A DNA stretch of 64,000 nucleotides from Armigeres subalbatus. Its lineage: Eukaryota > Arthropoda > Insecta > Diptera > Culicidae. A model generated the notes under the pieces. That model saw nothing but the letters and a program-made list of their open reading frames with translations. It had not been told where the DNA came from and searched no databases. Location of the stretch: contig NC_085139.1 of assembly GCF_024139115.2 (NCBI RefSeq), positions 74,753,203 through 74,817,202 on the forward strand, in the 5' to 3' direction. A program made the translations under genes and the position numbers. This document shows, piece by piece, positions 24,291 to 35,839 of this stretch (position 1 is its first letter; each line of letters starts with the position of its first letter).

Positions 24291-24675
24291 AAAAGGTCGA
24301 AGGGCAAAAGGTCGGAAGGACAAAAGGTCGAAAGGACAGAAGGTCGAAAGGACAAAAGGCCGAAAGGACAAAAAGTCGAAAGGACAAAAGGTCGATAGGA
24401 TAAAAGGTCGAAAGGACAAAAGGCCGAAAGGATAAAAGGTTGAAAGGGCAAAAATTCGAAAACAAAAGGTCGAAAGGATAAAATATCGGAAGGTCAATAG
24501 GTCGAAAGTCAAAAAATTGAAAGGATAAGAGGTCGAAATGACAAAAGGTCGAAGGAAAAAAAGTCGAAAAAATAACAAAAGGTTGAATGAAAAACAGGTT
24601 GAAAAAATAATAGGGTCAAAAGGTCGAAAGGGCGGAAGATTGAAGAGACAAACAGTCGACAGAAAAAAAGTCGAA
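24291..24675 (+). repeat. 17-bp AAAAGGTCGAAAGGACA minisatellite
   Basis: About 20 degenerate purine-rich units of 17 bp, best preserved at 24310-24440. Frames such as KRSKGQKVERTKGRKD and minus-strand FRPFVLSTFCPF are repeat artefacts. Confidence 0.9.
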
Positions 24676-25021
24676 TAGACAGAGATTGGAGGTTTCATTT
24701 TAATAATCATAGACTGTTCTTACGAAGTACATATGCCTTATATTTTAAACAGGCGCTATTCTTTAGAGTTTTGTTAACCCTATAACACCAAAAAAATGTT
24801 TTTGCTCGGAATCACTATTTTACTTTCTAAAACCGATCTGTACACATTTTAGGCAATACATTTAAATTGGCGATTTCATCACTTTCAACTTTTTAAAATT
24901 TTGTTTTTCTAGTATAGAAATAATTTTACCAGATTTGAACAAGCATTGAAGTTTATATTATTGCTCGACATCAAACACTTTTTGAAATCTGCACAATTAA
25001 AAATACCAATAATATTAAAGT
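24676..25021. other. No gene seen
   Basis: AT-rich spacer. Confidence 0.4.
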
Positions 25022-25029
25022 ATACCGTC

Positions 25030-25453
25030 CAAGGATGTTATCGATCATTTAGTAATCCGCGTTCGATCATTTAGTAGTTTGTCAATAACTCATTCCAGAG
25101 GCTAAATTTCAAAATGTGTTGTATGGTCGACTTTTAGTGCGAAGGTTTTTCTACAACTCTCTTTAACAGGTCGATGTTCGAATTCCACTGCTAAAGGAGT
25201 TACGGTGCTAGTTGCTATACTTATACTAAATGATAACCAAATATGCAATCATTTAGTCCAAGTTACTGCTACTAGCGCTATAGCTCCGTTATTAGTGAAA
25301 TTCAAACAACGAACTGTTAGGCAGAGTTGTAGATAAACCTTTGCACTAGAAGTCCACCATACAACGAATTTTGAAATTTAGCCTCTGGAATGAGTTATTG
25401 AAAAACTACTAAATGATCGAAGGCAGATTACTAAATGATCGATAACATCGTTG
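25030..25453. mobile_element. hAT MITE with long inverted arms
   Basis: Left end CAAGGATGTTATCGATC and right end GATCGATAACATCGTTG. ATACCGTC is duplicated exactly at 25022-25029 and 25454-25461 (8 bp). The inverted arms extend about 110 bp (GAGGCTAAATTTC and GAAATTTAGCCTC), making it a foldback. The terminal CAnnGnTG form fits hAT. Confidence 0.93.
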
Positions 25454-25461
25454 ATACCGTC

Positions 25462-25932
25462 TAAAGGCGGTCTTGGGCGTTAGAGGGTCACTAGTTGAAA
25501 CTAGTCACTAGTCAAAAGGTAACACAAACGTTCAAAAATCACGTAACGCAAATTTTGGCAATTCCATACCCCTCCTTACTTTACACCGTAAGGTAACGGC
25601 TTCTTATAATAAAAAAAATGTATTATATTCGTAACTATACTTAAAAACAAATTTTGTTATCAAACATGCATCATCTTTTGAGCACATAAAAATAAAATAA
25701 CTACCATTAGAAGATGGTATGTTAAGCTAAAATGATATATTTCGAATAATCATTTTGATGTAAATGAGTGAAGAACTATTTTCAGGAATTATGATTAAAG
25801 TTAATAATGCCTAGCAACACTTTGATAAAAATACTGATTTGACAATATATCTCTGAAGAATACCCTATGTTTGAACAAAAGGAAAATTCTAAAATGAAGT
25901 GTTATTAGGTGATATTGGTATTTCATAAGCGG
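25462..25932. other. No gene seen
   Basis: AT-rich. 25540-25610 carries a CACGTAACGC-type dispersed repeat also present at 17715-17878. Confidence 0.4.
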
Positions 25933-25934
25933 TA

Positions 25935-26128
25935 CAGTCAAACCTCCATGAGTCGATATTGAAGGGGCAATCGACTCATTGAAATATCGAGATGTGGAAT
26001 AGGAAATCCTTGAAAAGCTCTTTGGAGGGACCATCAAAGTAACCCGGAAAATATTTTTTAATATGGAATAATTTGCTTCCGTGAGTCGATATCGAGTCAT
26101 AGAACAACGACTTATGGAGGTTTGACTG
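25935..26128. mobile_element. TA-inserting MITE (Tc1/mariner or pogo type)
   Basis: Starts CAGTCAAACCTCCATGAGTC and ends with the complement GACTTATGGAGGTTTGACTG, flanked by TA on both sides (25933-25934 and 26129-26130). 194 bp, no coding capacity. Confidence 0.9.
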
Positions 26129-26334
26129 TATAAAAATGCGAAACTCAAAAAAAAGGTTATGAATAAGAGAAGAAAAAATCAACAATGAAAATAAGGTTAA
26201 ACACAAATAAATATAAACGTGTGAATGTCGGAAAAAACCTATGACTAAAAGAAGGAAAAAATCAACAATGAAATATTATCAGATGAAACATAAATATATA
26301 TAAATGTGCAAAAGAATAGTTGATTAACACGAAG

Positions 26335-26915
26335 TGTGTTAAGTGAAAAGGGAGAAGTGAAAAATGAGAATTGAGAAATAGGAAGGGAAAATGAGAAGTG
26401 AGAAAACGGTAGTGAAAAGTGAGGTGTGAGATTTGGGAAGTGTGGAGTAAGGAATTATATGCGAGTACTGGGAAGTGAAGATTGAACAGTGGAAAATGAT
26501 TTTTCGTTAAGTGAGAAGTAAATAGTGAGAAGTGAGCAGTCAGAAGTAATAAGTGAGAAGCAAGAAGGTAGAAATAAAAAGAGAAGTGAGAAGCTAGAAG
26601 TGAGAGGCGAGAAGTGAATATTGAGAAGTTAGAAATGAGATAAAGTTGTGAAATGGGAATAGTGAGAAACGAGAAGTGATATGTTAGGCCGAATGAAAAA
26701 TGAGAGACGATAAGTGAGAAGTGAGATTCAGAAGTGAGAAGTTAGATATTCGATTCGAGAAGTGAGATGTAAGATGCGAAAAGTGAGAAATGAGAAGTGA
26801 TAAGTTGGAGCCGAGAAGTGAGAAGCGGCAAATAAGAAGTGAGATTTAGAAGTGAGAAATTTAATACGAGAAGTGAGATGTAAGATGTGAGAATGTAAGA
26901 GATTTGTTTTTCCCT
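26335..26915 (+). repeat. GAGAAGTGA-type microsatellite
   Basis: A degenerate run of AGTGAGA/GAAGTGAGAA units, purine-rich on the plus strand. The same motif in both orientations forms the centre of the element at 62379-63163. Confidence 0.9.
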
Positions 26916-27599
26916 TGAGTGTTAGTCGTGAAACTTTCTCATCGGTTGAAAGCTTCACTGACTTTCAAATGCTAACGCGCCATCTTCACGTGAAGCGAGA
27001 AACTGCGTTGCTCGCGAAAAAATATATAGATTGAGTTCCACCAGGGGGTCTCATTGATATTCCCAGTCAGATGGATTAAAAATGTTGGTAAAAGATAGGC
27101 ACAAAAAAAAAACAAATCGTATGGTCAAGGACATTCCATCCTAAAAAAACAGAGGAGGAAAAAGAAAGCCTCAAATAGCGTTAGGGAAAATGAGATGGCA
27201 TTTGTCTTCAACAGCATCCGATACAGAGGTATTGTTTGAAGAGATCAAAAGAGTGGGATCGAGTGATATGAGTCGGGGTTTTTAATTTAATTTGGTGGAA
27301 ATTGTTGGCTGAAGCAGTCGTTTACGAAAAGTCAAATTAGCTAAATATTAAGCCTTTGTCGGATTAACATTGTGCTCAAGTTATTGCTTTTTATGAAAGT
27401 AAGTGTCGAAACAAGAGTTAATACTACTTCAAATTATTGTATAGCTAATAAATGATTTATAACTAGGGTAAATAGAATCCGAGAACAATTAAACCAAATT
27501 TGTAGCAGCGTTAAAAATTAAAACAATCTGGATTAGGTAAGACATTCGGCACATGTTCGCAACGGCATATTTATTAAAGATGATCGTTTTTATTACGCG
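26916..27599. other. No gene seen
   Basis: AT-rich spacer with no recognisable motif. Confidence 0.35.
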
Positions 27600-28690
27600 T
27601 TGTTAGGTCGAAACCCCACCTTACAACGTGGGTGTCAGTTCGGAGTGGCCACGTGGATAGCTACCTCTTTCGGTGGTTTACTACAGCTAGTGACTGTGAC
27701 AGTGGTCCAAATCCCTACCGTGGAACGGTAGATCCGGGGAACTTAACGAAGCGCTTTTTCCCAGAGCCACCAACGAGCTTCGTACCTCGAAAGCTAACCA
27801 CAAAACATCGCCGTCTATCTTGGCGCCACCACGTGGTTGGGTGTGCAAACCTCTGATCAAGTCCGGTGTAACGGTAACCCTTCAACTCGTCGCTACCGTC
27901 GTTAGGTAACGGTCATGCGAAGCCCTGTGAGAAATTTTGGAAAAGCCCGGTGACGAGAGACGCCTACCCATACGCGAGGCGCAATCTGCGTGCACGGCGT
28001 GCACGGATCGAAACGAGATCGTGAGGATAGTGTACGAGTGCGATTCCTACGAACATAGCGAACACGTGCCATGATCCAGCTTACCACATAACAGACAGGT
28101 TTGCCTAGTTCTAAGACAAAAAAATTGTAACCTAGAGAAACAGTGACGTCACTAGCAGGCAGGGAACAAACAGAAACGAGAATACATGCTGGTTGCCTAC
28201 ATCTAGAGTTTTGTAAATTAGGCAGAGGTTCTCAAGCTAAAGTTGACGTTTCCAACAAATAGGGTGCTGGGGAAGTTTTTATAGAAATCACACCGCTGTG
28301 GGAGAAGAATATCCTCTCATTATTTTGTAGTTTCCGTTAGGGACCCAACGTTTTAGGCCGTTCGTATTGGGAATGCTAATGTGATTCGGGTGTTTGAGCC
28401 TTAACAAACCCGCCTTGTAAAGAGTCTCTAGCCGAGTGCTCGAACAGCAACAGCAGCCTCTCCAAAACGAGAGTGGCGCTTAAGCTGCTGATTGTCGGAA
28501 GCCCAAACCATTTCGTTTCAAAGGGAGTAGTGTACCACGTGAATTTGACGTCATACGTTCCGTTGCTTAGATTGCAATCGTGACGTCATGCTCGTTTGGC
28601 TACACTATTTGAGAGTTCCTTTGGCTACACTCGTCTTCGCCTCAGCTCGTCTATGGAACCTATAGTGTCTATAATCTAGACTTTGCGATT
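27600..28690 (+). other. GC-richer segment, possible 5' UTR of the R1-type element
   Basis: Base composition and texture change at about 27600 and stay similar into the ORF1 remnant at 28714. No long frame. Linking it to the retroelement is inference from continuity alone. Confidence 0.35.
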
Positions 28691-28713
28691 TGGGTATATT
28701 ATTCTGGCCTCTA

Positions 28714-29215
28714 CTCTCAATGCGGGTGGTCGTCAAGCAACTCGATAACATTATCGACTTCGCAAGCGGAAGGCATAACATCAGTAAGGAACTGAATTCT
28801 GCTGGTGCACCGCCATGCTGTTCGAGTCGTAAGACAATAACAGGACGCTTTTATCAGCCACCCGCGGGAAGCGAGATAGCCAACAAAGGTGCCCGAGGCC
28901 TTCTCCTTCCTTGGAAGAGCGACTATGGCTCAAGACGCGATTGATTTCGCCATGACGAGTGACGACCAACGAGGAAAAGACTGCGTCTAACCAAAACCGG
29001 CTCAGGCAGCAATCCGGCGAATATGCTCAGAGCATAGCCAAACAGTAGACGTCCATAAAGGCCAAACGTCGTCTGAATGGAGTACATCAGGGTGTAGTGG
29101 AGCCCGAAGGGCGTCGACCCGAAAAGTCGACTTCCCGGCCCAAAAAGACGAATGGCATGAGCCAAGCGGAAGTCGCCGGGCCGCAAGAGCCCAAGCTGCA
29201 CCACTTATTTCTTAT
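28714..29215 (+). pseudogene. R1-clade LINE ORF1 (gag-like), N-terminal remnant
   Basis: VVKQLDNIIDFASGRHNISK (about 28722-28785) resembles the N-terminal region of R1-type ORF1 proteins. The rest is broken by stops, although basic stretches such as AKRKSPGRKSP (about 29160-29195) remain. The ORF1 C-terminus is found at 30552-31290, after insertions. Confidence comes mainly from the downstream part. Confidence 0.55.
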
Positions 29216-29334
29216 TGAGTAACAGCAACTGTGATATGACTTACTAAAGGTCTGAATTACGCACGGCGCGTCGTATGTGGAACTCCTTTGTAACACAAAA
29301 AGCGCAAGAGGTGGAGTCTATATGCAACATCTTG

Positions 29335-29450
29335 CAGTTACAATGAAAATAAAAACACGAAAACCAACTGGGAATCGAATCATGGACCTGCAGATTTGCA
29401 ACCTTCCACTCTAACCATCACACCACCAATACTATTTGGAGACTCTGCCT
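29335..29450 (-). mobile_element. tRNA-like SINE head, minus strand
   Basis: Read on the minus strand: GTGTGATGGTTAGAGTGG (A-box-like), a short arm, then CATGATTCGATTCCCAG (B box). Only the head is clear. It lies inside the split ORF1 and is probably one of the interrupting insertions. Confidence 0.45.
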
Positions 29451-29760
29451 ACAAGTCCACTATATAAACAACAAAGTTATTTGTAACTTTTTGTACCTCT
29501 AGGGGAACATGCGGGACTAATAAAAATAAAAGTGTACTGCAGCTGAGTACAAAGTGTTCTGCAACATGTCAGAAACATTGTGGCAGCTTTGGTGTACCGA
29601 AATGTTTTTTTTTTGTTCAACTAAGGGGCTGTCCATATACCACGTGGACAGGATTCAACAAGTTTTGGATACCCCCTCCCTCAGCGTGGACAATTGTTCA
29701 TACAGATTTTCAAAAATTTTATTTGTTGAACGGCTACTCAGTCTTGCAATTATTACAACG

Positions 29761-30549
29761 AGTTTTTTTTTATTTACGACGTTTCGCACACACACAATCC
29801 GACGTTTCGACACGGGGATTGTGGCTTTTTCAAAGGGAACTTTAATTTAATGAGTACTCTAATTGTCCTAATTTTATAGATAATAGTCAATTGAACTTAC
29901 AATATTTTTGTTGTTTGTCGTCGAATGTTTAGTCTAACTTGTACCGTCTGTTTGTCTAACTGTCCGTACACGCTGTGAATTGATGATTTAATTTAATTTG
30001 TGTGAAAATTTTCATTTTTTTTCTAGCTAATGGTGCAAAATTTTCTTTGTTCTACCTTGCCCTATTGGAGAAATTTATTCTCTTCCTACCTTGTGCTCAT
30101 TTTCTCTCTTGCTTTTGCGTTCATTTATGGTTTTGATGTTGTGTGGTACGGCTGCGTACGTGCTGAGCTTGTCTATGTCTGTTCGCTTATTGACTGTGTT
30201 ATTAGTGTTAGTGATATGACACATTTCTTGAAATGGTAGTGTAGTCTGTTTGTAGTTATGATCTATTATCTCAGGTCAATCCAGATCGAATCTGTGATCG
30301 TGTTCTATGCAGTGTTGGATGAGTGCTGTTGTTGTTTCTACAAGCGATGAGGTAGCTGCTTCTGTGTTTGTGTTGTTTTTCTGTATCAGTTAGTTAGACT
30401 TAACATACGACGACAAACAACAAAAATATTGTAAGTTCAATTGACTATTGTCTATGAAATTAGGACAATTAGAGTACTCATTAAATTACAGCTCCTCTTG
30501 AAAAAGACACAATCTCCGTGTCGAAACGTCTGGTAAATAAAAAAAATCT
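29761..30549. mobile_element. Foldback element with about 170-bp inverted arms
   Basis: The left arm (29761-29935) and right arm (30405-30549) are complements. They share GAACTTACAATATTTTTGTT, AATGAGTACTCTAATTGTCC, GACGTTTCGACACGG and TTTTTTTATTTAC. Only short frames lie between (30030-30239 plus). The TSD is unclear because the ends are A/T runs. A terminus of the same family is at 13966-14020. Confidence 0.85.
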
Positions 30550-30551
30550 CC

Positions 30552-31425
30552 ATCGGCACAAGGGACCGAAAATCCCTGGCAGCTGGTTAGTAGCTCAAAG
30601 CGGAAGTCGAGCGCATCTTGGCCCGCGAGAAAGTTAAGGACAGAGTAGAGACCTTGTTGGTGATAACTGACAAGGGTAAGTACGCCAACGTCGATACGGG
30701 TGACCGAAAAGCATTCGGTGCTGGGACAATGCGTGCGAAGCGTCAGATGCCCCTAGACCGGTGAAATGATCTTGGTGAAACGTGGAGCGCTAGCTAGCGG
30801 GACGGCCTATAGGGAGCTAACTAACTAAGAGGTCGTTGGAAACGGGAGTGCCCTTGCCGTGCAAGTAACTGGACGTGGTCACGAACGCGAACGACGTCGT
30901 CTCTGCCGTCAGAGAGCAGTGTGCTACAGATGTCGACAAGACCCCTGTGCGCCTTAGAGGCAGTCCCTTCGGCATGCAGGTAGCCTACCTTAGATCATGG
31001 AGCGAGGGAAGTTGAAGTCGGCTGGTCAGTATGCCCAATAGGCAAACTTCAGCCACCTTCAGTGTACTGGTGCTATTATTGCTTAGAGTCGGGACATAAG
31101 TCCTACGACTGTAAGGGCTAGGCCGTAGCACCCTGTCCCGTCATTGTGGTTAGGATAGGCACAAGGCGCAGGAATGCTATAAGGAACCAAAGTGCCTCAT
31201 CTGCGCCAGCAAAAAGCAAGCATGTAATCACGTTATGTGCGGACCACCTTCGTGTTCCATCGGAGAGGAAAACAAGAAGAATCTGTGCAAGTAACAAAGT
31301 TGAATGTTAACCACTGTGCATCTGCCCAGTAGCTGCTGTGGCAGTCGGTTTCGGAGTCGAGGACCGATGTCGCTCTTCTTTCCGACCCGTGCAACGTCCC
31401 TGTCGGTTCCGTAGAATGTAAACGT
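30552..31425 (+). pseudogene. R1-clade LINE: ORF1 zinc knuckles and start of ORF2 endonuclease
   Basis: Readable pieces in order: TLLVITDKGKYANV; TGEMILVKRGALASGTAYRE; LDVVTNANDVVSAVREQCAT; FGMQVAYLRSW; EVEVGWSVCPIGKLQPPSVY. Then come two zinc knuckles, CYYCLESGHKSYDC (C-x2-C-x4-H-x4-C) and CLICASKKQACNHVMC. ORF1 stops at 31291 (NLCK*). Just downstream KLNVNHCASAQ, then SRTDVALLSDP, match the first strand and helix of the APE-type endonuclease that begins ORF2 of R1-clade elements. Several stops and frameshifts; truncated at about 31425. ORF1 binds RNA and ORF2 copies it at the target; this copy can do neither. Confidence 0.85.
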
Positions 31426-31592
31426 TTTTCTCCAAAATTAATTTAATGGTGGAAAACTTATTTAGTGAGTTACATACCCTTGTTTGCTTGCATGAAAAGA
31501 ACAAAATTTTCATTCTAATGTCTGTTCATAAAATCGTCAACACGCTCAATTTAAATCAATTAGGTTCTATCTATTCCTTCGATTTTGGAGTT

Positions 31593-32030
31593 TTTTTTAA
31601 TTCCTTTATTTATTTATTTAGGCACTCTGTGTTACTTAACCGCTACTGTGCCGAGATCTACTGTGGTATTCTGCTGTGCAGAATCCACACAGAATCTATT
31701 TTTAGATTTCCATTACCATTATTGTTGTCGTTGCCAGTTCATCTCATCGTCAGTCCATTGTGTCATGTTTGTCCATGTCGTGCATCCAATGATCGTTGCA
31801 TTGTTCGGTTGCTATTTTATCCGGGTACGTTGGAGGAATGCCTCCGAGAAGAACAAGTTGTCAGTCGTCATCAGGCAGTCGTCACGGTAAGGGCGCTCCC
31901 CAATACGCCACCGCATAGGTTGCGCATCCGGCGACTGACGAGGGTTTGGTGGAGGGGCTGGGGAATCGAACCCATGACCATTCGCTTATTAGGCGAACGT
32001 GTAGCCAACTACGCTACGGGACCCCCCATT
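31593..32030 (-). mobile_element. tRNA-derived SINE, minus strand, 438 bp
   Basis: ATTTTGGAGTT is duplicated exactly at 31582-31592 and 32031-32041. On the minus strand it opens with a tRNA-like head: GTCCCGTAGCGTAGTTGGCT (A box), stem-loop TTCGC-CTAATAA-GCGAA, and GGTTCGATTCC (B box). The loop would place AAT in the anticodon position, as in tRNA-Ile(AAT). The tail is A-rich (TAAATAAATAAATAAAGG). Long open frames across it are accidental. Confidence 0.9.
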
Positions 32031-32131
32031 ATTTTGGAGTTCTGTCACACCTTTTATAAGTGCGTTGAACCCAGTTATTAACGCAAACATAACATTAATT
32101 TTTCAATTTCTTTAGATTTTGGCCAATAAAA

Positions 32132-32819
32132 ATGTGTGTAAATTCAAAGAGCCACCCACCGCGAGTTTGCATCGGTGGTGACGAAATCGAAGTGGTAGAA
32201 GAATTTGTGTACTTGGGCTCACTGGTGACTGCCGAAAATGATAACAGCAGAGAAATTCGGAGACGCATAGTGGCTGGAAATCGTACGTACTTTGGACTCC
32301 GCAAGACGCTCCGGTCGAATAGAGTTCGCCGCCATACCAAACTGAAAATCTACAAAACGCTCATTAGACCGGTAGTCCTCTACGGACACGAGACCTGGAC
32401 GATGGTCGTGGAGGACCAACGCGTACTTGGACTTTTCGAAAGGAAAGTGCTGCGTACCATCTATGGTGGGGTGCAGATGGCGGACGGTACGTGGGGGAGG
32501 CGAATAAACCACGAGTTGCATGAGCTGTTAAGAGAAACATCCATCGTTCACACCGCGAAAATCGGACGACTGCGGTGGGCCGGGCACGTAGCCAGAATGT
32601 TGGACAGTAACCCGGTGAAAATGGTTCTCGACAACGATCCGACGGGCACAAGAAGGCGTGGTGCGCAGCGGACAAGGTGGATCGATCAGGTGGAAGATGA
32701 CTTGCGGACCCTCCGTAGACTGCTTGGTTGATGACGTGTTGCCATGGACCGAGCCGAATGGAGAAGACTCTTATATACCGCACAGGCCACTTCGGCCTTA
32801 GTCTGAATAAATAATAATA
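32132..32819 (+). pseudogene. RTE-like LINE fragment, C-terminal part (second family)
   Basis: Contains VVEEFVYLGSLVTAENDNSR, RPVVLYGHETWTMVVEDQ, RKVLRTIYGGVQ, LRWAGHVARMLDSNPVKM and GTRRRGAQRTRWIDQVEDDL. The frame stops at 32731 (a tryptophan codon has become TGA), and the original C-terminus RAEWRRLLYTAQATSALV is readable in the same frame to 32806. The tail is AATAAATAATAATAATA. 5' truncated downstream of the FADD motif. Much closer to 47905-48893 than to 9818-10645. Confidence 0.87.
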
Positions 32820-32829
32820 ATAGAATTCA

Positions 32830-35800
32830 CAGATACAAGGCCATTGATTTGATAAACTAGTAAGATTAATCATAGAGAACAGACATTCAGGCTCGAACAA
32901 AATTTCCTTCAACACATGTGTAAGTAATCAAACCGAACAACAACGCCTCCATCACTGTTGACATTGCAACTCATTATCCCATTCTCATAACGCGAAGGCG
33001 CTGGTATATTTTTGCACAAAAAACGACACTAGTGCGCAGTGGCACTTCTTTATAATACTAACGCTGAATCAGCACAAGATAACGGCGGCATTGCAAACTC
33101 TGTAAGATGCAGCATTTTCAAGCGATAGCATGTTATTCAAATCTGTGACTTAGATGATTTTTCATGCCTTTTTTATTAGACCTTTGTTACGCGTGTAGAT
33201 CAAAAAGCCTCACTCCAGGAATTAAAGAAGTTATGCTTTGTACACATTCTATTCAATTTAGCAGCTACGCTGGAACCCAGCGGGACATCGCAGCAGAGGC
33301 AGACTCAGAGGCTCATGGCGGCGAAGCCTCAATAAAAAAATACAAGAAGTAGTCCGTAAAAAGTAAAAATAAAATCAAAATACAGTACAAAAACTCACTT
33401 TCCGCTGTAATATGAGTTCATTTAATCCTTTCAAGCGCCAGTGCCACTCAATCTTTGTAAAATGCGGAAATTGAACATTCTGTCCAATTCATATCATTAG
33501 GTGACTACAATCAATTTAGATCCTAATGAATACAAATTATCCTCCCGCTGATGAAACATCTCGCAAGCTGGAAATATCATACCTCTCAACTATAATTCGA
33601 TGTATAATTGACATGACTCTACCCATCCAGATGTCACCAATGAATTATGTATCAGTCGGTGATGATTATGCCGGGACATAAACGAATGGATGGGTAACAG
33701 GCTGCTCAGACTCACCCAGCGAAGTGCACCGTTCACTTGTGGGCTCCCGGAAAATTAGTGCGGATTATCACGAAAAATGATTGGTTTACCCAAAGCTGGG
33801 GTCACTCAATCCAATTAATCAACGGGAGAACTCCGGTCGGTGCCAACCGAGCCTCTAGCTTTGCTCGTGTCCATCCTGGTCCTGTTGCTCTTGTGCACAG
33901 TATTCGAAGAAGATTAATTACCGCTGATCCGCAATGATGGGCCCAACAAAACCAACAGCCATGTCGTCACCAACCCTGTTTCCATAGATTCCTTCCACCG
34001 GGGAAACTTTGTTTGCCGATAGAGTGGGGCAAAGTTTACATTTCGGCTTAAAGAGGTTTGATGTAATTTGTTCTAAATATTCATAAACTAAAACAACAAA
34101 CTTTATTACGGTTTGAATGAATCTTCTGCTGAAGGCCATATTTGTCGATGTTCCTATGTGCGTATGCGTATGTCGAATTTGTAGAGAAAATTTTAATTTT
34201 TATTTGGTTGACAATAGTTTCGAATATTCTACAAGATCGTGAAGCATTTACCGTTAGACTGTAACACACGTGTTCAACAACATATTCCATAGATGTTGAA
34301 CGACAATCTGAATTTTGAAGCAACCTATTGTCTAAGTTGGTGGTGCCCGCTAATTGATTAGTGTGCATATAACTTGAGTTGACGGTAGCTTGGTCGAACG
34401 GATGACCAGGCCTGCAGTCCAGCTGAGCCGGCATGCACAAACGCAAATACCGCGCGGTTGATTGATTCGCGTTAGCGCGGTTGAACTCTGTAAATAAACC
34501 CCACGACTGGCTTACGTTTGCTTTGGGACATGATAAAGTGTAGGGATCGAACCGTTCGGTCACTGATGTTGGTACCGGGCTGCTCCGCTTCGAGCTGCAG
34601 CTACGTGTAAATCAAATATTGGACTTACAGTGCTACTGTGTGATCAAAATGAAAGAACGATGGGAAATGGACACAACCAGCAGCCCCGGAAGCCGTAATT
34701 TGTTTGCCGTTTCCAATTGGTTCGTTAATTAACGCGTCAAATGGTGCGGTATCCTTAGTTGTTTTGTAGTAATCAACGGCTGGATGGATTGACATATGAT
34801 CATTGAGTGTGAATAATGCAATAATTCAACCGGACGGTTCCATGCATGCAATATAATAGTCATGTGGGTCATGTTGATATAGCTTGGCTTTTTAGAACTT
34901 TTGACCCAACGTGTTATTGTCGTTCCTGCAATGATATATTTTCAACGTTCATTGCTGTTCAATGTTCATCTTAAAAATGCAACCGATTTTAAGCAGAATC
35001 ATCAAATTATTAGATGTATACTAGCAGGCAAGTAATCACGGATGAAAATTCATAATTATAATAACCAATGACAAAACTAAGCTACGGACTATATCTCATT
35101 GGCACTTGGTAGTTGTTATTTACCCATTTAATTGCAGTAACTGGGGCAGATCCCAACCAAAGACGTCATTAACTACATATCACACAAAGTCGGAGTGACT
35201 CTTGCGTTGTTTATCCTACGCGCCAACCCGACGCTATTAGCCGTCCAGCGCCGGCCGCAGCGCAGAGGATGCCAAAGTTGATGCCATCGACATGGTCATC
35301 GTGTCGGCGGCGGCGGCGGCTACCGCCAGACGCAGACCACAATCCATCTGTTTAGCAGATTCAACTGTTTCTGTTCGCGCTCATCGCTTGGCCCTTGGAC
35401 TACGTCGCGCGCACGCCAAAGCCGCGGCATCGTATCAGGTGTGGGGTGCAGATGTTCCACCCACCGACACGGCCACCAGTCCGTCCTATATGTAGAGGAG
35501 GGGCGGCTGACCGACCAACCGCGAAGGAAATCAACAAATTTTCGATTTGGCATCCCTCCAAAGATGCTGCTGGCTGCTAGTTGCACCGAACAACGAGCGT
35601 GCAGCTTATGATTGGGACGTTCCACTATGGGAAAATGCGCCATAATCGATGCAAAAATTTGATTTACATAATTTATTTCTTTTATGAAATATGACAGTAA
35701 AAATATGTTTGATGCTGTTGTTTTTAAGTTTAAATGTAATAAAAAATTGTGCCATCAAAAAGTGCGTGTTGACAATTAATGCTTTAAAAATCGAAATGAT

Positions 35801-35835
35801 CAGCCGAAATGATCAATTGAAAAATCCTACCTAAT
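32830..35835. other. No gene recognised
   Basis: Mostly AT-rich. 35190-35640 is GC-rich, with a GGC-type triplet run at about 35307-35322 and no frame I can identify. The minus-strand frame at 34081-34563 (160 codons) has no recognisable domain or codon signal. No splice-linked exons could be assembled. Confidence 0.35.
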
Positions 35836-35839
35836 ATTG

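Noticed and set aside
31955..32030. Functional tRNA-Ile gene on the minus strand
   Set aside because: The acceptor stem does not close and the sequence lies inside a TSD-flanked SINE.
31446..32081. 211-codon plus-strand frame
   Set aside because: It crosses a minus-strand SINE with exact TSDs and has no protein-like domain.
34081..34563. 160-codon minus-strand frame
   Set aside because: No domain, no coding-like bias I can see, no splice or start support; recorded as possible chance.
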